Part shown: positions 36,893-45,742 of the stretch, in pieces
Layout: each line of letters begins with the position of its first letter
Position numbering within the stretch: position 1 is the first letter of the stretch
Translations under genes and position numbers: made by a program
The notes under the pieces: generated by a model
What the model was told of the DNA's origin: nothing
Databases searched by the model: none
The model's input: the letters and a program-made list of their open reading frames with translations, nothing else
Assembly: GCF_013112485.1 (NCBI RefSeq)
Contig: NZ_JABFHG010000002.1
Coordinates: forward strand, 248,001-312,000
Direction: 5' to 3'
Origin: Roseicella sp. DB1501
GTDB lineage: Bacteria > Pseudomonadota > Alphaproteobacteria > Acetobacterales > Acetobacteraceae
Length of the DNA stretch: 64,000 bases

Positions 36893-37847
36893 AATCGTTC
36901 GGCCGCAGCCCGGCATCGCGGACGACCTTGATCCACCGCTCGCGGTCCGTGCGCGCCGTCGCGGTCAGGACCTCCGGCCCGCCCCAGGCCGCCTCGGCGC
37001 CGAGGCCGAGCAGGCGTCGGCGTAGTTCTTCATCCGCCAGCACCCCCTCCAAGGCCGCGACCAGCCGGCCTTGCTGCGCCGCCGCCAGGGCGGCGGGCGC
37101 GAACAGGCCGAACCAGGTCTCGACCACGAACCCTGGCACGCCGGCCTCCACCGCCGTCGGCAGGTCCGGCGCCAGCGGCGTGCGCGCGGCCCCGGTCGTT
37201 GCGAGGGCGCGCGCTGATCCCGATGCGACATTCGGCAGCGCGGTCAGGGGCGGGTCGAAGAGCGCGTGCACATCGCCGCGTCGCAGCTCGGCATAGACGC
37301 CGCCGGTGCCGCGATAGGGCACATGCACCATCCCGGCGCCGGTGAGGAGGTTGAACAGCTCGCCGGTGAGATGCGGGATGGTGCCGGTGCCGGAGGAGCC
37401 GAAATTCACCCGGCCGGGATTGGCCCGCGCCCAGGCGACGAACTGCGTCAGCCCCTCGGCCGGCACGGCCGGCGCGACCAGCACCAGATTCGGGCTCTTG
37501 GCGAGCAGCGCGATGGGCGTGAAATCCCGCTCGGGATCGTAGGGCAGATGCGTCTGCAGCGCCGGCCCGGTCGAATGCGTGCTGTTGGTGGTGAAGAGCA
37601 GCGTCAGCCCGTCCGGCGCGGCGCGCATGACATGCTCGGTGGCCGGCACGCCGCCGCCGCCCGGCCGGTTGTCGACGACCACCGGCTGCTCCAGCCGGGC
37701 GGCCAGCAAGGGCGCCATCAGCCGCGCCAGCGCATCGGTCGGTCCGCCGGCCGGAAAGGGCAGGACCAGCCGCACCGGCCGGGAAGCCTGGGCCAGGGCG
37801 GGACAGGGCGCGAGCAGGCCGGCCTGCAGCAATTGGCGACGACGCAT
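36891..37847 (-). CDS. Bug/TctC-family binding protein, downstream of nhaA
   Basis: A 318-residue periplasmic Bug-type receptor. A short signal (LLQAGLLAPCPALAQA) is followed by VRLVLPFPAGGPTDALARLM, VVDNRPGGGGVPATEHVM, FGSSGTGTIPHLTGELFN and VHVPYRGTGGVYAELRRG. The gene starts 10 bases after the nhaA stop with GAGGAGGG between them, so the two are co-transcribed, an odd pairing. Its TAG stop overlaps the end of repeat copy A3, so the repeat insertion or decay may have set the C-terminus (GLRPND). Ligand unknown. Confidence 0.87.
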   Translation of the reverse strand: MRRRQLLQAGLLAPCPALAQASRPVRLVLPFPAGGPTDALARLMAPLLAARLEQPVVVDNRPGGGGVPATEHVMRAAPDGLTLLFTTNSTHSTGPALQTHLPYDPERDFTPIALLAKSPNLVLVAPAVPAEGLTQFVAWARANPGRVNFGSSGTGTIPHLTGELFNLLTGAGMVHVPYRGTGGVYAELRRGDVHALFDPPLTALPNVASGSARALATTGAARTPLAPDLPTAVEAGVPGFVVETWFGLFAPAALAAAQQGRLVAALEGVLADEELRRRLLGLGAEAAWGGPEVLTATARTDRERWIKVVRDAGLRPND

Positions 37848-37857
37848 GGCGCCCTCC

Positions 37858-39072
37858 TCAGCGATGAATGCCCGCCCGGCGATCTCCGGGCGGGGTGATC
37901 TTCCGCTGCGCGAGGCGGAGCACGGTCCAGCCAGCCAGCCCGGCGAGAAGCGACCCGATTATGATGCCGAGCTTGACCTCGCCGAGCAGCTCCGGCGTCT
38001 CCTCGAAGGCCAGCATGCCAATGAAGAGGCTCATGGTGAAGCCGATGCCGCAGAGCAGGGCGACGCCGGCCATCTGCGGCCAGCTCGCGCCCATCGGCAG
38101 GCTGGCGAGGCCGAGCCGGATGACCAGCGCAGCGCTGCCGAGGACGCCGATGAACTTCCCGACCAGCAGGCCGAGGCCGACGCCGAGGGTGAGCGGCGCG
38201 GTCAGCGCATCAGCGCCGAGGTCGGCCAGGGGCAACCCGGCATTGGCGAGACCGAAGATCGGCACGATGACGAAGGCCACCGGCCGTTGCAGGCTATGCT
38301 CGAGCCGGTGCAGCGGCGAGCTCCGCATCGCATCCTTCTGGCCGCCTCCCCCCTGCAGCGGGATGGTCATGGCCAGCGCGACGCCGGCGATCGTCGCATG
38401 CACGCCGGAGCGGAAGACCAGCAGCCAGAGCAGCAGGCCGAGCAGGAGATAGGGCCAGAGCCGCCGCATCCCGGCGCGGTTCAGCCCGATCAGGCCCGCG
38501 AGGACGATCCCGGCGAGGCCGAGATCAAGCAGCGAGAGGTCTTCCGTGTAGAAGACGGCGATAACCAGGACGGCGCCGAGGTCGTCGATGATGGCGAGAG
38601 CGGCGAGGAAGACCTTCAGCGAGCTCGGCACCCGGTCGCCGAGCAGCGAGATGACGCCGAGCGCGAAGGCGATATCCGTCGCCGTGGGGATGGCCCAGCC
38701 GCGCAGCGTGTCCGGGTGCTGCCAGTTGAAGGTGGCATAAATCAGCGCCGGTACGACCATGCCGCCCACCGCGGCGATCCCCGGCAGGGCGCGGCGCGGC
38801 CAGCTGGCGAGCTGGCCCTCGAGGAACTCGCGCTTGATCTCCAGCCCGACGAGCAGGAAGAAGAGCACCATCAACGCATCGTTGATCCAGTGTTCGAGGC
38901 TGAGCGGGCCGATCCTGGCATGCAGCGCGGCCCCGTATTGCGGCGCCAGGGGCGAGTTGGCGAGCAGCAGGGCGAGAATGGCGGCGCCGATCAGGATCAG
39001 GCCGCCGGCGGCCTCGCTGTCCAGGAATTCGCGCAACATCGACAGGGGGCGGCGCACCGGGCCGTTGAGCAT
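37858..39072 (-). CDS. nhaA: Na+/H+ antiporter NhaA
   Basis: Inner-membrane electrogenic antiporter that exports Na+ in exchange for protons, 404 residues with about 12 helices. Transport residues are recognisable: the Asp of [12 protein letters not shown], the Asp pair of [19 protein letters not shown] (equivalent to E. coli Asp163/Asp164), and the Lys of GLLVGKFIG. The C-terminus is basic. ATG 39072 follows AAGGA; the 12-codon extension upstream is not supported. It is transcribed away from repeat copy B1 and is followed at 10 bases by a Bug protein gene. Confidence 0.94.
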   Translation of the reverse strand: MLNGPVRRPLSMLREFLDSEAAGGLILIGAAILALLLANSPLAPQYGAALHARIGPLSLEHWINDALMVLFFLLVGLEIKREFLEGQLASWPRRALPGIAAVGGMVVPALIYATFNWQHPDTLRGWAIPTATDIAFALGVISLLGDRVPSSLKVFLAALAIIDDLGAVLVIAVFYTEDLSLLDLGLAGIVLAGLIGLNRAGMRRLWPYLLLGLLLWLLVFRSGVHATIAGVALAMTIPLQGGGGQKDAMRSSPLHRLEHSLQRPVAFVIVPIFGLANAGLPLADLGADALTAPLTLGVGLGLLVGKFIGVLGSAALVIRLGLASLPMGASWPQMAGVALLCGIGFTMSLFIGMLAFEETPELLGEVKLGIIIGSLLAGLAGWTVLRLAQRKITPPGDRRAGIHR

Positions 39073-39477
39073 CGCTGATCCTTGGATAAGTTGAGGAGGG
39101 CAAGGCAAGAGCTAGAGCGTGATCGCTTGAGGTGGAGTCACCGAAAAGCGTGAATCACGCGATCAAACAATGGCCTGGACCATGATCCGCGACCCTGCGT
39201 GAGCGGATCATGGTCCAGGGCCTTTGAGCACGGACCCGCGGCCGCGGTCCACGGCCCCTCCCCCGCCTTGCGGCGCATGCGCATGGGCGTCGACTCTTGA
39301 TCAGCCTCTGCCATCCGCTTCCGAACCGGACCCGTTCCAGCCCGGCTGCCCCCGGTCCCCTACCCGCGCCGCGCAGGGGTAGGGCGGCTGGCGGCCGGGC
39401 CGCGACGCCGGCAGCATGCGGTGCCGCGGCGCCAGGCCCCCGAAGGCGGCGGGTCTGCGCTCGGGGGAGGAACGGGA
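39073..39477. other. 405-base divergent intergenic region carrying repeat B1
   Basis: This region separates nhaA and the amidohydrolase gene, which are transcribed away from each other. It holds repeat copy B1 (39114-39219) and probably both promoters. The stretch 39230-39470 shows no gene or motif beyond the amidohydrolase ribosome site (GGGGGAGGAACGGGA). Confidence 0.5.
39114..39219 (+). repeat. dispersed intergenic repeat family B, copy B1
   Basis: A core of about 55 bases beginning AGAGCGTGATCGCTTGAGGT and ending ACGCGATCAAACAATGG is followed by a perfect 17-bp inverted repeat, 39174-39190 and 39203-39219, with a 12-base loop. Because both flanking genes read outward, the hairpin is not a terminator for either. 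Copies B2 and B3 share the core in the opposite orientation. Confidence 0.85.
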
Positions 39478-40299
39478 ATGAAGATCGTCGATGCGCAGAT
39501 CCATATCTGGTCCAGCGGCACGCCATCCGGGCTGCACCGCAAGGTGTCGGCCTTCACCGCCGAGGAGGCGCTGCGGGAGATGGATGCGGCGGGGGTGGAC
39601 GCGGCGCTGATCCATCCGCCCGGAAGCTGGGACCCAGACTCGAACACCCTGGCGGTCGAGGCGGCGCGCCGCTACCCCGACCGCTTCGCCGTCATGGGCC
39701 AGTTCCCGCCGGACCAGCCGGAGAACCGCAGGCTCATCCATGGCTGGAAGAACCAGCCCGGCATGCTCGGCCTGCGCTGGGCCCTGCTGACGCCCGAGCA
39801 GCAGGCCTGGTTGCGCGACGGGACCCTCGACTGGCTCTGGCCCGCCGCCGAGCGCGAGGGCCTGCCGGTCGCCACCATGGCGGGCCTGTTCCTGCCGGAG
39901 TTCCGCCGCATCGCCGAGGCGCATCCCAACCTCAAGCTCATCATCGACCATTGCGGGCTGGTGCGCACCGCGCAGGACGAGGCCGCCTTCGCCAGGCTGG
40001 ACGAGTTGCTTGCCCTGGCGCGGCTGCCGAATGTCGCCGTGAAGGCGACGGGCGCGCCGCACTACTCGACGCAGCCCTATCCCTACCGGAACCTGCATGA
40101 CGGGCTGCACCGGATCTTCGACGCCTTCGGGCCGGAGCGCTTCTTCTGGGGCACCGACATCACCCGCATGCCCTGCAGCTACCGGCAATGCGTGACCTTC
40201 TTCACCGAGGAGTTGCCCTGGCTGACCGGGCGCGACCTCGAACTCGTCATGGGGCGCGGCCTGTGCGAGTGGCTGGGCTGGGACCTGGCGTTCGATTGA
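39478..40299 (+). CDS. Amidohydro_2-family hydrolase, probably metal-independent
   Basis: A 273-residue cytoplasmic TIM-barrel protein of the amidohydrolase-2 (PF04909-like) family, related to lactonases such as LigI and 4-sulfomuconolactonase. The first-strand metal motif HxH is altered to DAQIHIW, with Gln for the first His. LIIDHCGL and FFWGTDITRMPCSYRQC remain. Many lactonases of this subgroup work without metal, so hydrolysis of a lactone is the best guess. ATG 39478 has GGGGGAGG upstream. It converges with the molybdenum hydroxylase gene. Confidence 0.82.
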   Translation: MKIVDAQIHIWSSGTPSGLHRKVSAFTAEEALREMDAAGVDAALIHPPGSWDPDSNTLAVEAARRYPDRFAVMGQFPPDQPENRRLIHGWKNQPGMLGLRWALLTPEQQAWLRDGTLDWLWPAAEREGLPVATMAGLFLPEFRRIAEAHPNLKLIIDHCGLVRTAQDEAAFARLDELLALARLPNVAVKATGAPHYSTQPYPYRNLHDGLHRIFDAFGPERFFWGTDITRMPCSYRQCVTFFTEELPWLTGRDLELVMGRGLCEWLGWDLAFD

Positions 40300-40317
40300 G
40301 CGGGCGGGCCCGCCGGC

Positions 40318-42618
40318 TCACGGCGCCGCGCCGCGCATGGCCTGCCAGATGCGGCAGGGCGTGGCCGGGCCGTCGAAGCCTGTGACCCCGAGCGGCGCCA
40401 GGGCGTCGAGGATCGCATTCTCGATCGCCGGGACGATGCCGCCGAGCGCGGCCTCGCCGGCGCCCTTCACGCCGAGCGGGTTGGTGGTGCAGCGCGACGG
40501 GTTGAAGGCAAGCGTGAAGCCGGGCAGGTCGCCGGCCCGCGGCAGGGCGTAGTCAAGGAAGGAGCCGGCGAGCGGCTGCCCCGCCGCATCGTGCACCGCC
40601 TGTTCCAGCAGCGCCTGGCCGGCGCCCTGCGCCGCCGCGCCGTGCGCCTGCCCGCTGGCGATGCGCGGATTGACCAGCACGCCGTAGTCGTCGACCGCCG
40701 CGTGCCGGACCAGGGCTGCCGCGCCGGTCTCGCGGTCGATCTCCACCTCGACCACATGCGTGCCATTGGGGAAGGTCATCTGCTCGCGCGTCCAGAGGTG
40801 ATAGGTGTCGAGCGGGGTGCCGGCCCGGCGCGCCAGGGCCGCGACCTCCAGCAGGCCGATGCTGCGGTTGCTGCCGGCAAGGGTGAAGATGCCGTCGGCG
40901 AAGCGGAGCCTGGCCTCCTCGCCGCCCAGCGCCGCCGCGGCGACCTGTCTGCCCTTGGCGACGATCTCCTCCGCCGCCCGCCAGATGGCGCTGCCGCCCA
41001 TATAGGTGGCGCGGGAGCTGCCATGCCCGCCGCCGAGCGGCAGCAGGTCCGTATCGCCCTGGCGGAGCCGGATCGCCGCATGCGGGATGCCGAGCCGGTC
41101 GGCCAGGACCTGCGGGAAGGTCGTCTCGTGGCCCTGGCCGATGGCCTGCGTGCCGGTGAGCAGCGCGACCGTGCCGTCCGCCTCGAAGCGGATCTCGACA
41201 TTCTCCCGCGGCGCGCCGCCGGTGCCCTTGATGTGGCAGGCGAAGCCGAGGCCGCGCAGCCGGCCCCGCGCCTGGCTCGCCGCCCGCCGGGCCGAGAAGC
41301 CGGGCAGGTCGGCCAGGGCGAGCGCCATGTCGAAGGTCTCGCGGAAGGTGCCGCTATCAACCGAGAAGCCCAGGGCATTCGTCATCGGCATCGCCGCCGC
41401 GGGCGTGAAATTGCGCTGCCGCAAGGCGGCGCGGTCGAAGCCGCCTTGCCGCGCCGCGGCATCGATGAGGCGCTCCATGATGCCGATCGTCTCGGCGAAG
41501 CCGGGCGAGCGGGTGACGCCGACCGGCACGGTATTGGTCAGCACAGCGCGGACATGCAGCGCGATGGCCGGGATGGCGTAGACCGTGCCCTGCAGATGGA
41601 CGTACTGGCTGGTATGCACGCCCGCCATGCCGCCGATCAGATAGGCGCCGAGATTGGCGTCGCTCGTCACCCGCAGCGCGAGGAAGCGGCCCTCGGCATC
41701 GAGGGCAAGCTCCGCCTCCGCCAGGTGGTCGCGCGCCTGGTGATCGCTGAGGAAGGTCTCGGACCGCGTGGCGATCCATTTCACCGGACGCCCCAGCCGG
41801 CGCGCCGCCCAGGGGATCAGCGCGTATTCGGCATAGGCGAAATTCTTCGCCCCGAAGCCGCCGCCGACATCGGGCGCGATGAAACGCACCGCGGCGGGCG
41901 GCACGCCGAGCGCCCGCGCGACCTGGTCGCGATTGGCATGGATGTTCTGGCTGGAGAGGTGGACGGTGTAGCGCCCGGCCGCCGCATCCCAGGCGCCGAT
42001 CACGCCGCGCGGCTCCATCGGGCTGGTGACGATGCGCTGGCTGTGCAGCCGGAGCGAGACCCGGTGCGCCGCGCGCGCGAAGGCCGCCGCCACCGCCCCG
42101 TGGTCGCCCCAGCGCCAGTCGAGGCAGGTGTTGCCGGGCACCTCCTCGGCGAGGCGCGGCGCATCCGGGGCGCGCGCCGCCCGGGCGGTGGTGACGGCCG
42201 GCAAGGCCTCGTATTCCACCTCGAGGAGGTCGAGCGCATCGAGCGCCGCGGCCCGGCTGGTGGCGACGACCAGCGCCACCGGCTCGCCGACATGCCGGAC
42301 CTTGCCCTCGGCGAGCAGGGGCTGCGGCAGGAAGGCGAGCCGCTCGCCGGTCTGCAGGTTGGTCTCGACGGTCGGATGCAGCGGCCCCAGCCCATCCGCC
42401 CGCGCCTCGGCGCTGGTCAGCACGGCGAGCACGCCCGGCGCAGCGCGGGCCGCAGCGGCATCGATGCGCGCGATGATGGCATGCGCATGCGGCGAGCGCA
42501 GGATGGCGGCATGGGCTAGGCCCTCGACCGCAAGATCGTCGAGATAGGCACCGAGGCCGGTAAGGAAGCGCTGATCCTCGCGGCGCCGTGGCGTGTCGCC
42601 GATCACGGCTTGGATCAT
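40318..42618 (-). CDS. xanthine dehydrogenase-family molybdopterin-binding subunit, solitary
   Basis: Large catalytic subunit of a molybdenum hydroxylase (CoxL/XdhB-like Ald_Xan_dh_C), 766 residues. An N-terminal hammerhead domain (RREDQRFLTGLGAYLDDL, HVGEPVALVVATS) is followed by the molybdopterin domains (APDVGGGFGAKNFAYAEYAL, GTQAIGQGHETTFPQVLAD). The catalytic Glu is in GVKGAGEAALGG. The CO dehydrogenase AYRCSFR loop is absent, so an aldehyde or heterocycle hydroxylase is more likely. The usual 2Fe-2S and FAD subunits are not encoded next to it. ATG 42618 follows GGGGGAGGGG. Confidence 0.88.
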   Translation of the reverse strand: MIQAVIGDTPRRREDQRFLTGLGAYLDDLAVEGLAHAAILRSPHAHAIIARIDAAAARAAPGVLAVLTSAEARADGLGPLHPTVETNLQTGERLAFLPQPLLAEGKVRHVGEPVALVVATSRAAALDALDLLEVEYEALPAVTTARAARAPDAPRLAEEVPGNTCLDWRWGDHGAVAAAFARAAHRVSLRLHSQRIVTSPMEPRGVIGAWDAAAGRYTVHLSSQNIHANRDQVARALGVPPAAVRFIAPDVGGGFGAKNFAYAEYALIPWAARRLGRPVKWIATRSETFLSDHQARDHLAEAELALDAEGRFLALRVTSDANLGAYLIGGMAGVHTSQYVHLQGTVYAIPAIALHVRAVLTNTVPVGVTRSPGFAETIGIMERLIDAAARQGGFDRAALRQRNFTPAAAMPMTNALGFSVDSGTFRETFDMALALADLPGFSARRAASQARGRLRGLGFACHIKGTGGAPRENVEIRFEADGTVALLTGTQAIGQGHETTFPQVLADRLGIPHAAIRLRQGDTDLLPLGGGHGSSRATYMGGSAIWRAAEEIVAKGRQVAAAALGGEEARLRFADGIFTLAGSNRSIGLLEVAALARRAGTPLDTYHLWTREQMTFPNGTHVVEVEIDRETGAAALVRHAAVDDYGVLVNPRIASGQAHGAAAQGAGQALLEQAVHDAAGQPLAGSFLDYALPRAGDLPGFTLAFNPSRCTTNPLGVKGAGEAALGGIVPAIENAILDALAPLGVTGFDGPATPCRIWQAMRGAAP

Positions 42619-42765
42619 CGGCCCCTCCCCCGTCTGGACGGGGATGATCACGCCGCAGCCGCGGCCCGACAATGGCGGGATGCCGGCCAGCATCGGCGAA
42701 GGCCATGGACCGGATTGCGGGTTTCCGCGCGGAGAGGGTCTAACCGCTTGAGATCCCTCGCCGGA

Positions 42766-42858
42766 TGGCGGAGGGGATGGGATTCGAACCCACGATAGAG
42801 GTTGACCCCCTATAACGGTTTAGCAAACCGTCGCCTTCAGCCACTCGGCCACCCCTCC
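42766..42858 (-). tRNA. tRNA-Ser (anticodon GCT)
   Basis: On the minus strand the sequence folds as a 93-base class II tRNA. The acceptor stem GGAGGGG pairs with CCCCTCC, the D-loop region is TGGCCGAGTGGCTGAAGGC, the anticodon loop is TTTGCTAAA (GCT), and there is a long variable arm (TATAGGGGGTCAACCTCTAT). The T arm has GGTTCGAATCC, and CCA is encoded. It reads serine codons AGC/AGU. Confidence 0.95.
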
Positions 42859-42893
42859 GCAGAAGTGACAGGCCCACGACGTATGCAGCGCGC

Positions 42894-42922
42894 CTCTTAC
42901 AGGCGGCGTGCCCGGCCGTCAA
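42894..42922 (-). promoter_or_regulatory. candidate sigma-70-type promoter of the tRNA-Ser gene
   Basis: On the minus strand, TTGACG (42922-42917) is followed after 17 bases by TAAGAG (42899-42894). The tRNA 5' end is 35 bases further on. The spacing is optimal and the -35 is five of six to consensus; the -10 is weaker. Confidence 0.5.
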
Positions 42923-42962
42923 ACGCTCTCCCTGGCAATCCAGGCCGGGCAGCAGCGGTCGG

Positions 42963-43592
42963 TCAGGACAGGGCGACCTCGAACCCCTTCGCGGTCGCCG
43001 GGCGGGCCATCATCCGGGCGTACCAGGCGCCGACATTCGGCAGGTCGTCGAAGGGCACCTGGTGCCGCTCATGCCGCCAGGCCCAGCCGAGGATGGCGAA
43101 ATCCGCGATGCTCGGCTCGCCCTTCGTCGCCACGTAGTCGCGCCCGGCGAGCCGCCGGTCGAGCACGCCGTAGAGCCGCTTCGTCTCGGCATGATATCGC
43201 TTGACGCCGTAGTCGCGCGCCGGCCCCTCGGGCTGCATGAGGAAATGGTGCACCTGGCCCGGCATCGGGCCGAAGCCGCCCATCTGCCACATGAGCCATT
43301 CCAGCACCGGCACCTTTGCCCGCAGGTCGCGCGGCATGAAGCGCCCGGTCTTCTCGGCGAGGTAGATCAGGATCGCGCCGCTCTCGAAGACCGAGATCGG
43401 CTGCCCGCCCGGCCCCTCGGGATCGATGATCGCCGGGATGCGGTTGTTGGGACTGATGCTCAGGAAATGCGGGTTGAACTGCTCGTTCTTGGTGATGTCG
43501 ACCGGCTTCACCCGATAGGGCAGGCCCATCTCCTCGAGCGCGACGCTGATCTTGCGGCCATTCGGCGTGTTCCAGGTGTAGAGGTCGATCAT
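42963..43592 (-). CDS. glutathione S-transferase (YghU/YfcG-like)
   Basis: A 209-residue cytosolic GST of the bacterial nu-like class, whose members YghU and YfcG have disulfide-bond reductase activity. The N-terminal thioredoxin-fold motif is LYTWNTPNGRKISVALEEMG, the cis-Pro region NNRIPAIIDP, and the glutathione Glu-Ser contact is in SVFESGAILIYLAE. The C-terminal helical domain includes SIADFAILGWAWRH. ATG 43592 is chosen over an upstream in-frame ATG that falls inside the repeat region. Confidence 0.88.
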   Translation of the reverse strand: MIDLYTWNTPNGRKISVALEEMGLPYRVKPVDITKNEQFNPHFLSISPNNRIPAIIDPEGPGGQPISVFESGAILIYLAEKTGRFMPRDLRAKVPVLEWLMWQMGGFGPMPGQVHHFLMQPEGPARDYGVKRYHAETKRLYGVLDRRLAGRDYVATKGEPSIADFAILGWAWRHERHQVPFDDLPNVGAWYARMMARPATAKGFEVALS

Positions 43593-43925
43593 CAGGGGCT
43601 CCCGCGGACGTCTTTCCCGAGACCATGATCCGTTCAACTGAGTTCACGGACCATGGTCTCGGTCGTTGTTTGATCGCGTGGGTCTCGCCTCCGGTGAGTC
43701 CACCTCGGGCGATCACACTCCAGCCAGCCTATCGCCGAACGCGGCCCGGCGAAGCCCCCATCCACAGACCCTTCGGGCGGCATTTCGTTGCATTGCGGCC
43801 ACGGCGTCGCAGCAACCTCCCGCAGTGGCATGAAAAACCTTCCCTTTCGCGCGATGGTGCAGCAGCGTCCTCCCTGGCGTCGCGACGTGAGGGGCACGAT
43901 TCGCGGTGGTCGGGGGATGCTTGTC
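43593..43925. other. 333-base divergent intergenic region carrying repeat B2
   Basis: This region lies between the outward-reading GST and TM2 genes. Repeat copy B2 fills 43618-43721. The remaining 200 bases show no motif I can support. An open frame on the minus strand spans the repeat but has no coding character. Confidence 0.5.
43618..43721 (-). repeat. dispersed intergenic repeat family B, copy B2
   Basis: Inverted relative to B1. The hairpin arms are 43618-43633 and 43646-43661 (15 of 16 paired) with a 12-base loop, the same loop length as B1. The core follows at 43666-43721 and contains TTGTTTGATCGCGTG and GGTGAGTCCACCTC. Architecture and core match B1 although the arm sequences have drifted together, a sign that base pairing is maintained. 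Confidence 0.85.
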
Positions 43926-44204
43926 ATGAGTGCGGTCTTGCTGCCCGGCGCGCGCCGGAAATCGGTCGGGCTTGCCTATCTGTTGCTGGCGTTCTGCGGG
44001 CTGTTTGGCCTGCATCGCATCTATCTCGGCCGCGGCCTGTCGGGCGCCGGCATGGCGGCGATCAGCCTGCTCTCCATTCCCCTGATCTGGAGCGGCCTTG
44101 GCCTGCTCGGCTTCGTGGCGACGGGCACCTGGGCCCTGGCCGATGCCTTGCTGATCCCCTCCATGGCGCGCGAGGCCGAGCCGGGCCTGCCCGCGCTGGC
44201 GTAA
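43926..44204 (+). CDS. TM2 domain protein
   Basis: A 92-residue membrane protein with the TM2 domain: two helices (about 14-28 and 41-66) joined by the conserved turn FGLHRIYLGR. The first helix starts after a basic segment (PGARRKS). Bacterial TM2 proteins are of unknown function, often near signalling or surface genes. ATG 43926 lies eight bases after GGGGGA. An in-frame ATG three codons earlier is part of that same site. Confidence 0.78.
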   Translation: MSAVLLPGARRKSVGLAYLLLAFCGLFGLHRIYLGRGLSGAGMAAISLLSIPLIWSGLGLLGFVATGTWALADALLIPSMAREAEPGLPALA

Positions 44205-44293
44205 GCCGCCACCGCGTCGCCTCCCGGCCCCCGACGGGAGATGGCGCCACGGAACGGCGAGGAGAGGCCGCGCGGCGGCCTCCCCGCGGCGGC

Positions 44294-45742
44294 TCAGCCG
44301 AGCAGCTTCTTCACCGCCTCGTTCACCAGGGCCGGGTTTCCCTTGCCCTGCATCGCCTTCATGGTCTGGCCGACGAAGAAGCCGAACAGCTTCTCCTTGC
44401 CTGCCTTGTACTCGGCCACCTTGCCGGCATTCGCCTCGAGCACGCCGGCGGCGATGCGCTTGATCGCGCCGGCATCCGTCACCTGCCGCAGCCCGCGCTC
44501 CTCGACGATGGCGCCAGGCGACTTGCCGGTCTCCACCATCGCCTCGAACACCTCCTTGGCCAGCTTGCCGGAGAGGGTGCCGTCCTGCATCAGGTCGAGC
44601 AGCACGCCGAGATGCTCGGCCTTCACCGGCGGCGCGGCGATGCTGGTGCGGGTGCGGTTGATGGCGGCGAAGAGATCGCCCATCACCCAGTTCGCGGCGA
44701 TCTTGGCGTCACGGCCCTTCGCCACCGCCTCGAAATAGGCGGCCGTCTCCTTCTCCAGCGTCAGGACATGCGCGTCGTAGGGCGAGAGGCCCATGGCCAC
44801 GTAGCGGGCGCGGCGCTCGTCCGGCAGTTCGGGCAGGCTGGCCTTGAGCCGCTCCACCCAGGAGGCCTCCAGCACCAGCGGTGGCAGGTCGGGATCGGGG
44901 AAGTAGCGGTAGTCATGCGCATCCTCCTTGGAGCGCATGGAGCGGGTGATGCCGCGCGCCGGCTCGAAGAGCCGGGTCTCCTGCTCGACCGTGCCGCCCT
45001 CCTCCCAGACCTCGATCTGGCGCCGCGCCTCGGCCTCCACCGCCTGCATGACGAAGCGGATGGAGTTGACGTTCTTCACCTCGCAGCGGGTGCGGTAGCC
45101 CTCGCCCGGCCGGCGGACCGAGACGTTGACATCGGCGCGGAGCGAGCCCTCGTCCATGTTGCCGTCGCAGGTACCGAGATAGCGCAGGATCTGCCGCAGC
45201 TTGGTGAGATAGGCGCCGGCCTCCTCGGGGCTGCGCATGTCGGGCTCGGAGACGATCTCCATCAGCGCCACGCCCGAGCGGTTCAGGTCGATATATGATT
45301 TGCCCGGATGCTGGTCGTGCAGGCTCTTGCCGGCATCCTGCTCGAGGTGCAGCCGGGTGATGCCGATGGTCTTCGTGCTGCCGTCCTGCAGCTCGATCTC
45401 GATCCGCCCCTCGCCGACGATCGGATGCGCGTACTGGCTGATCTGGTAGCCCTGCGGCAAGTCGGCATAGAAGTAGTTCTTGCGGTCGAAGCGAGACCAC
45501 AGGTTGATCTGCGCCTTGAGGCCGAGGCCGGTCCGCACCGCCTGCGCCACGCATTCGCCGTTGATCACCGGCAACATGCCGGGGAAGCCGGCATCGACGA
45601 AGCTCACCTGGCTGTTCGGCGCCGCGCCGAAGGCGGTGGCGGCGCCGCTGAACAGCTTGGCCTCGCTCGTCACCTGGGCATGCACCTCGAGCCCGACGAC
45701 GATTTCCCAGGGGCCGCTGCGGCCCTCAAGCGTGAAGGACAT
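44294..45742 (-). CDS. gatB: aspartyl/glutamyl-tRNA amidotransferase subunit B
   Basis: Kinase-like subunit of the GatCAB complex that converts Glu-tRNA(Gln) or Asp-tRNA(Asn) to the amide form. The 482 residues show [20 protein letters not shown] at the N-terminus, [37 protein letters not shown], and a C-terminal YqeY-like tail domain ending in [19 protein letters not shown] 45742 gives the standard start. The first 17 bases overlap the end of the 143-residue gene, so gatB is translationally linked to it rather than directly to gatA. Confidence 0.95.
   Translation of the reverse strand: MSFTLEGRSGPWEIVVGLEVHAQVTSEAKLFSGAATAFGAAPNSQVSFVDAGFPGMLPVINGECVAQAVRTGLGLKAQINLWSRFDRKNYFYADLPQGYQISQYAHPIVGEGRIEIELQDGSTKTIGITRLHLEQDAGKSLHDQHPGKSYIDLNRSGVALMEIVSEPDMRSPEEAGAYLTKLRQILRYLGTCDGNMDEGSLRADVNVSVRRPGEGYRTRCEVKNVNSIRFVMQAVEAEARRQIEVWEEGGTVEQETRLFEPARGITRSMRSKEDAHDYRYFPDPDLPPLVLEASWVERLKASLPELPDERRARYVAMGLSPYDAHVLTLEKETAAYFEAVAKGRDAKIAANWVMGDLFAAINRTRTSIAAPPVKAEHLGVLLDLMQDGTLSGKLAKEVFEAMVETGKSPGAIVEERGLRQVTDAGAIKRIAAGVLEANAGKVAEYKAGKEKLFGFFVGQTMKAMQGKGNPALVNEAVKKLLG

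Noticed and set aside
39174-39219. Perfect 17-bp hairpin considered as a terminator
   Set aside because: Both neighbouring genes read away from it, and the same structure recurs in repeat B2, so it belongs to a repeat family.
43634-43927. Minus-strand open frame across repeat B2
   Set aside because: It consists largely of the repeat and has no homology signal; the region is better explained as intergenic.
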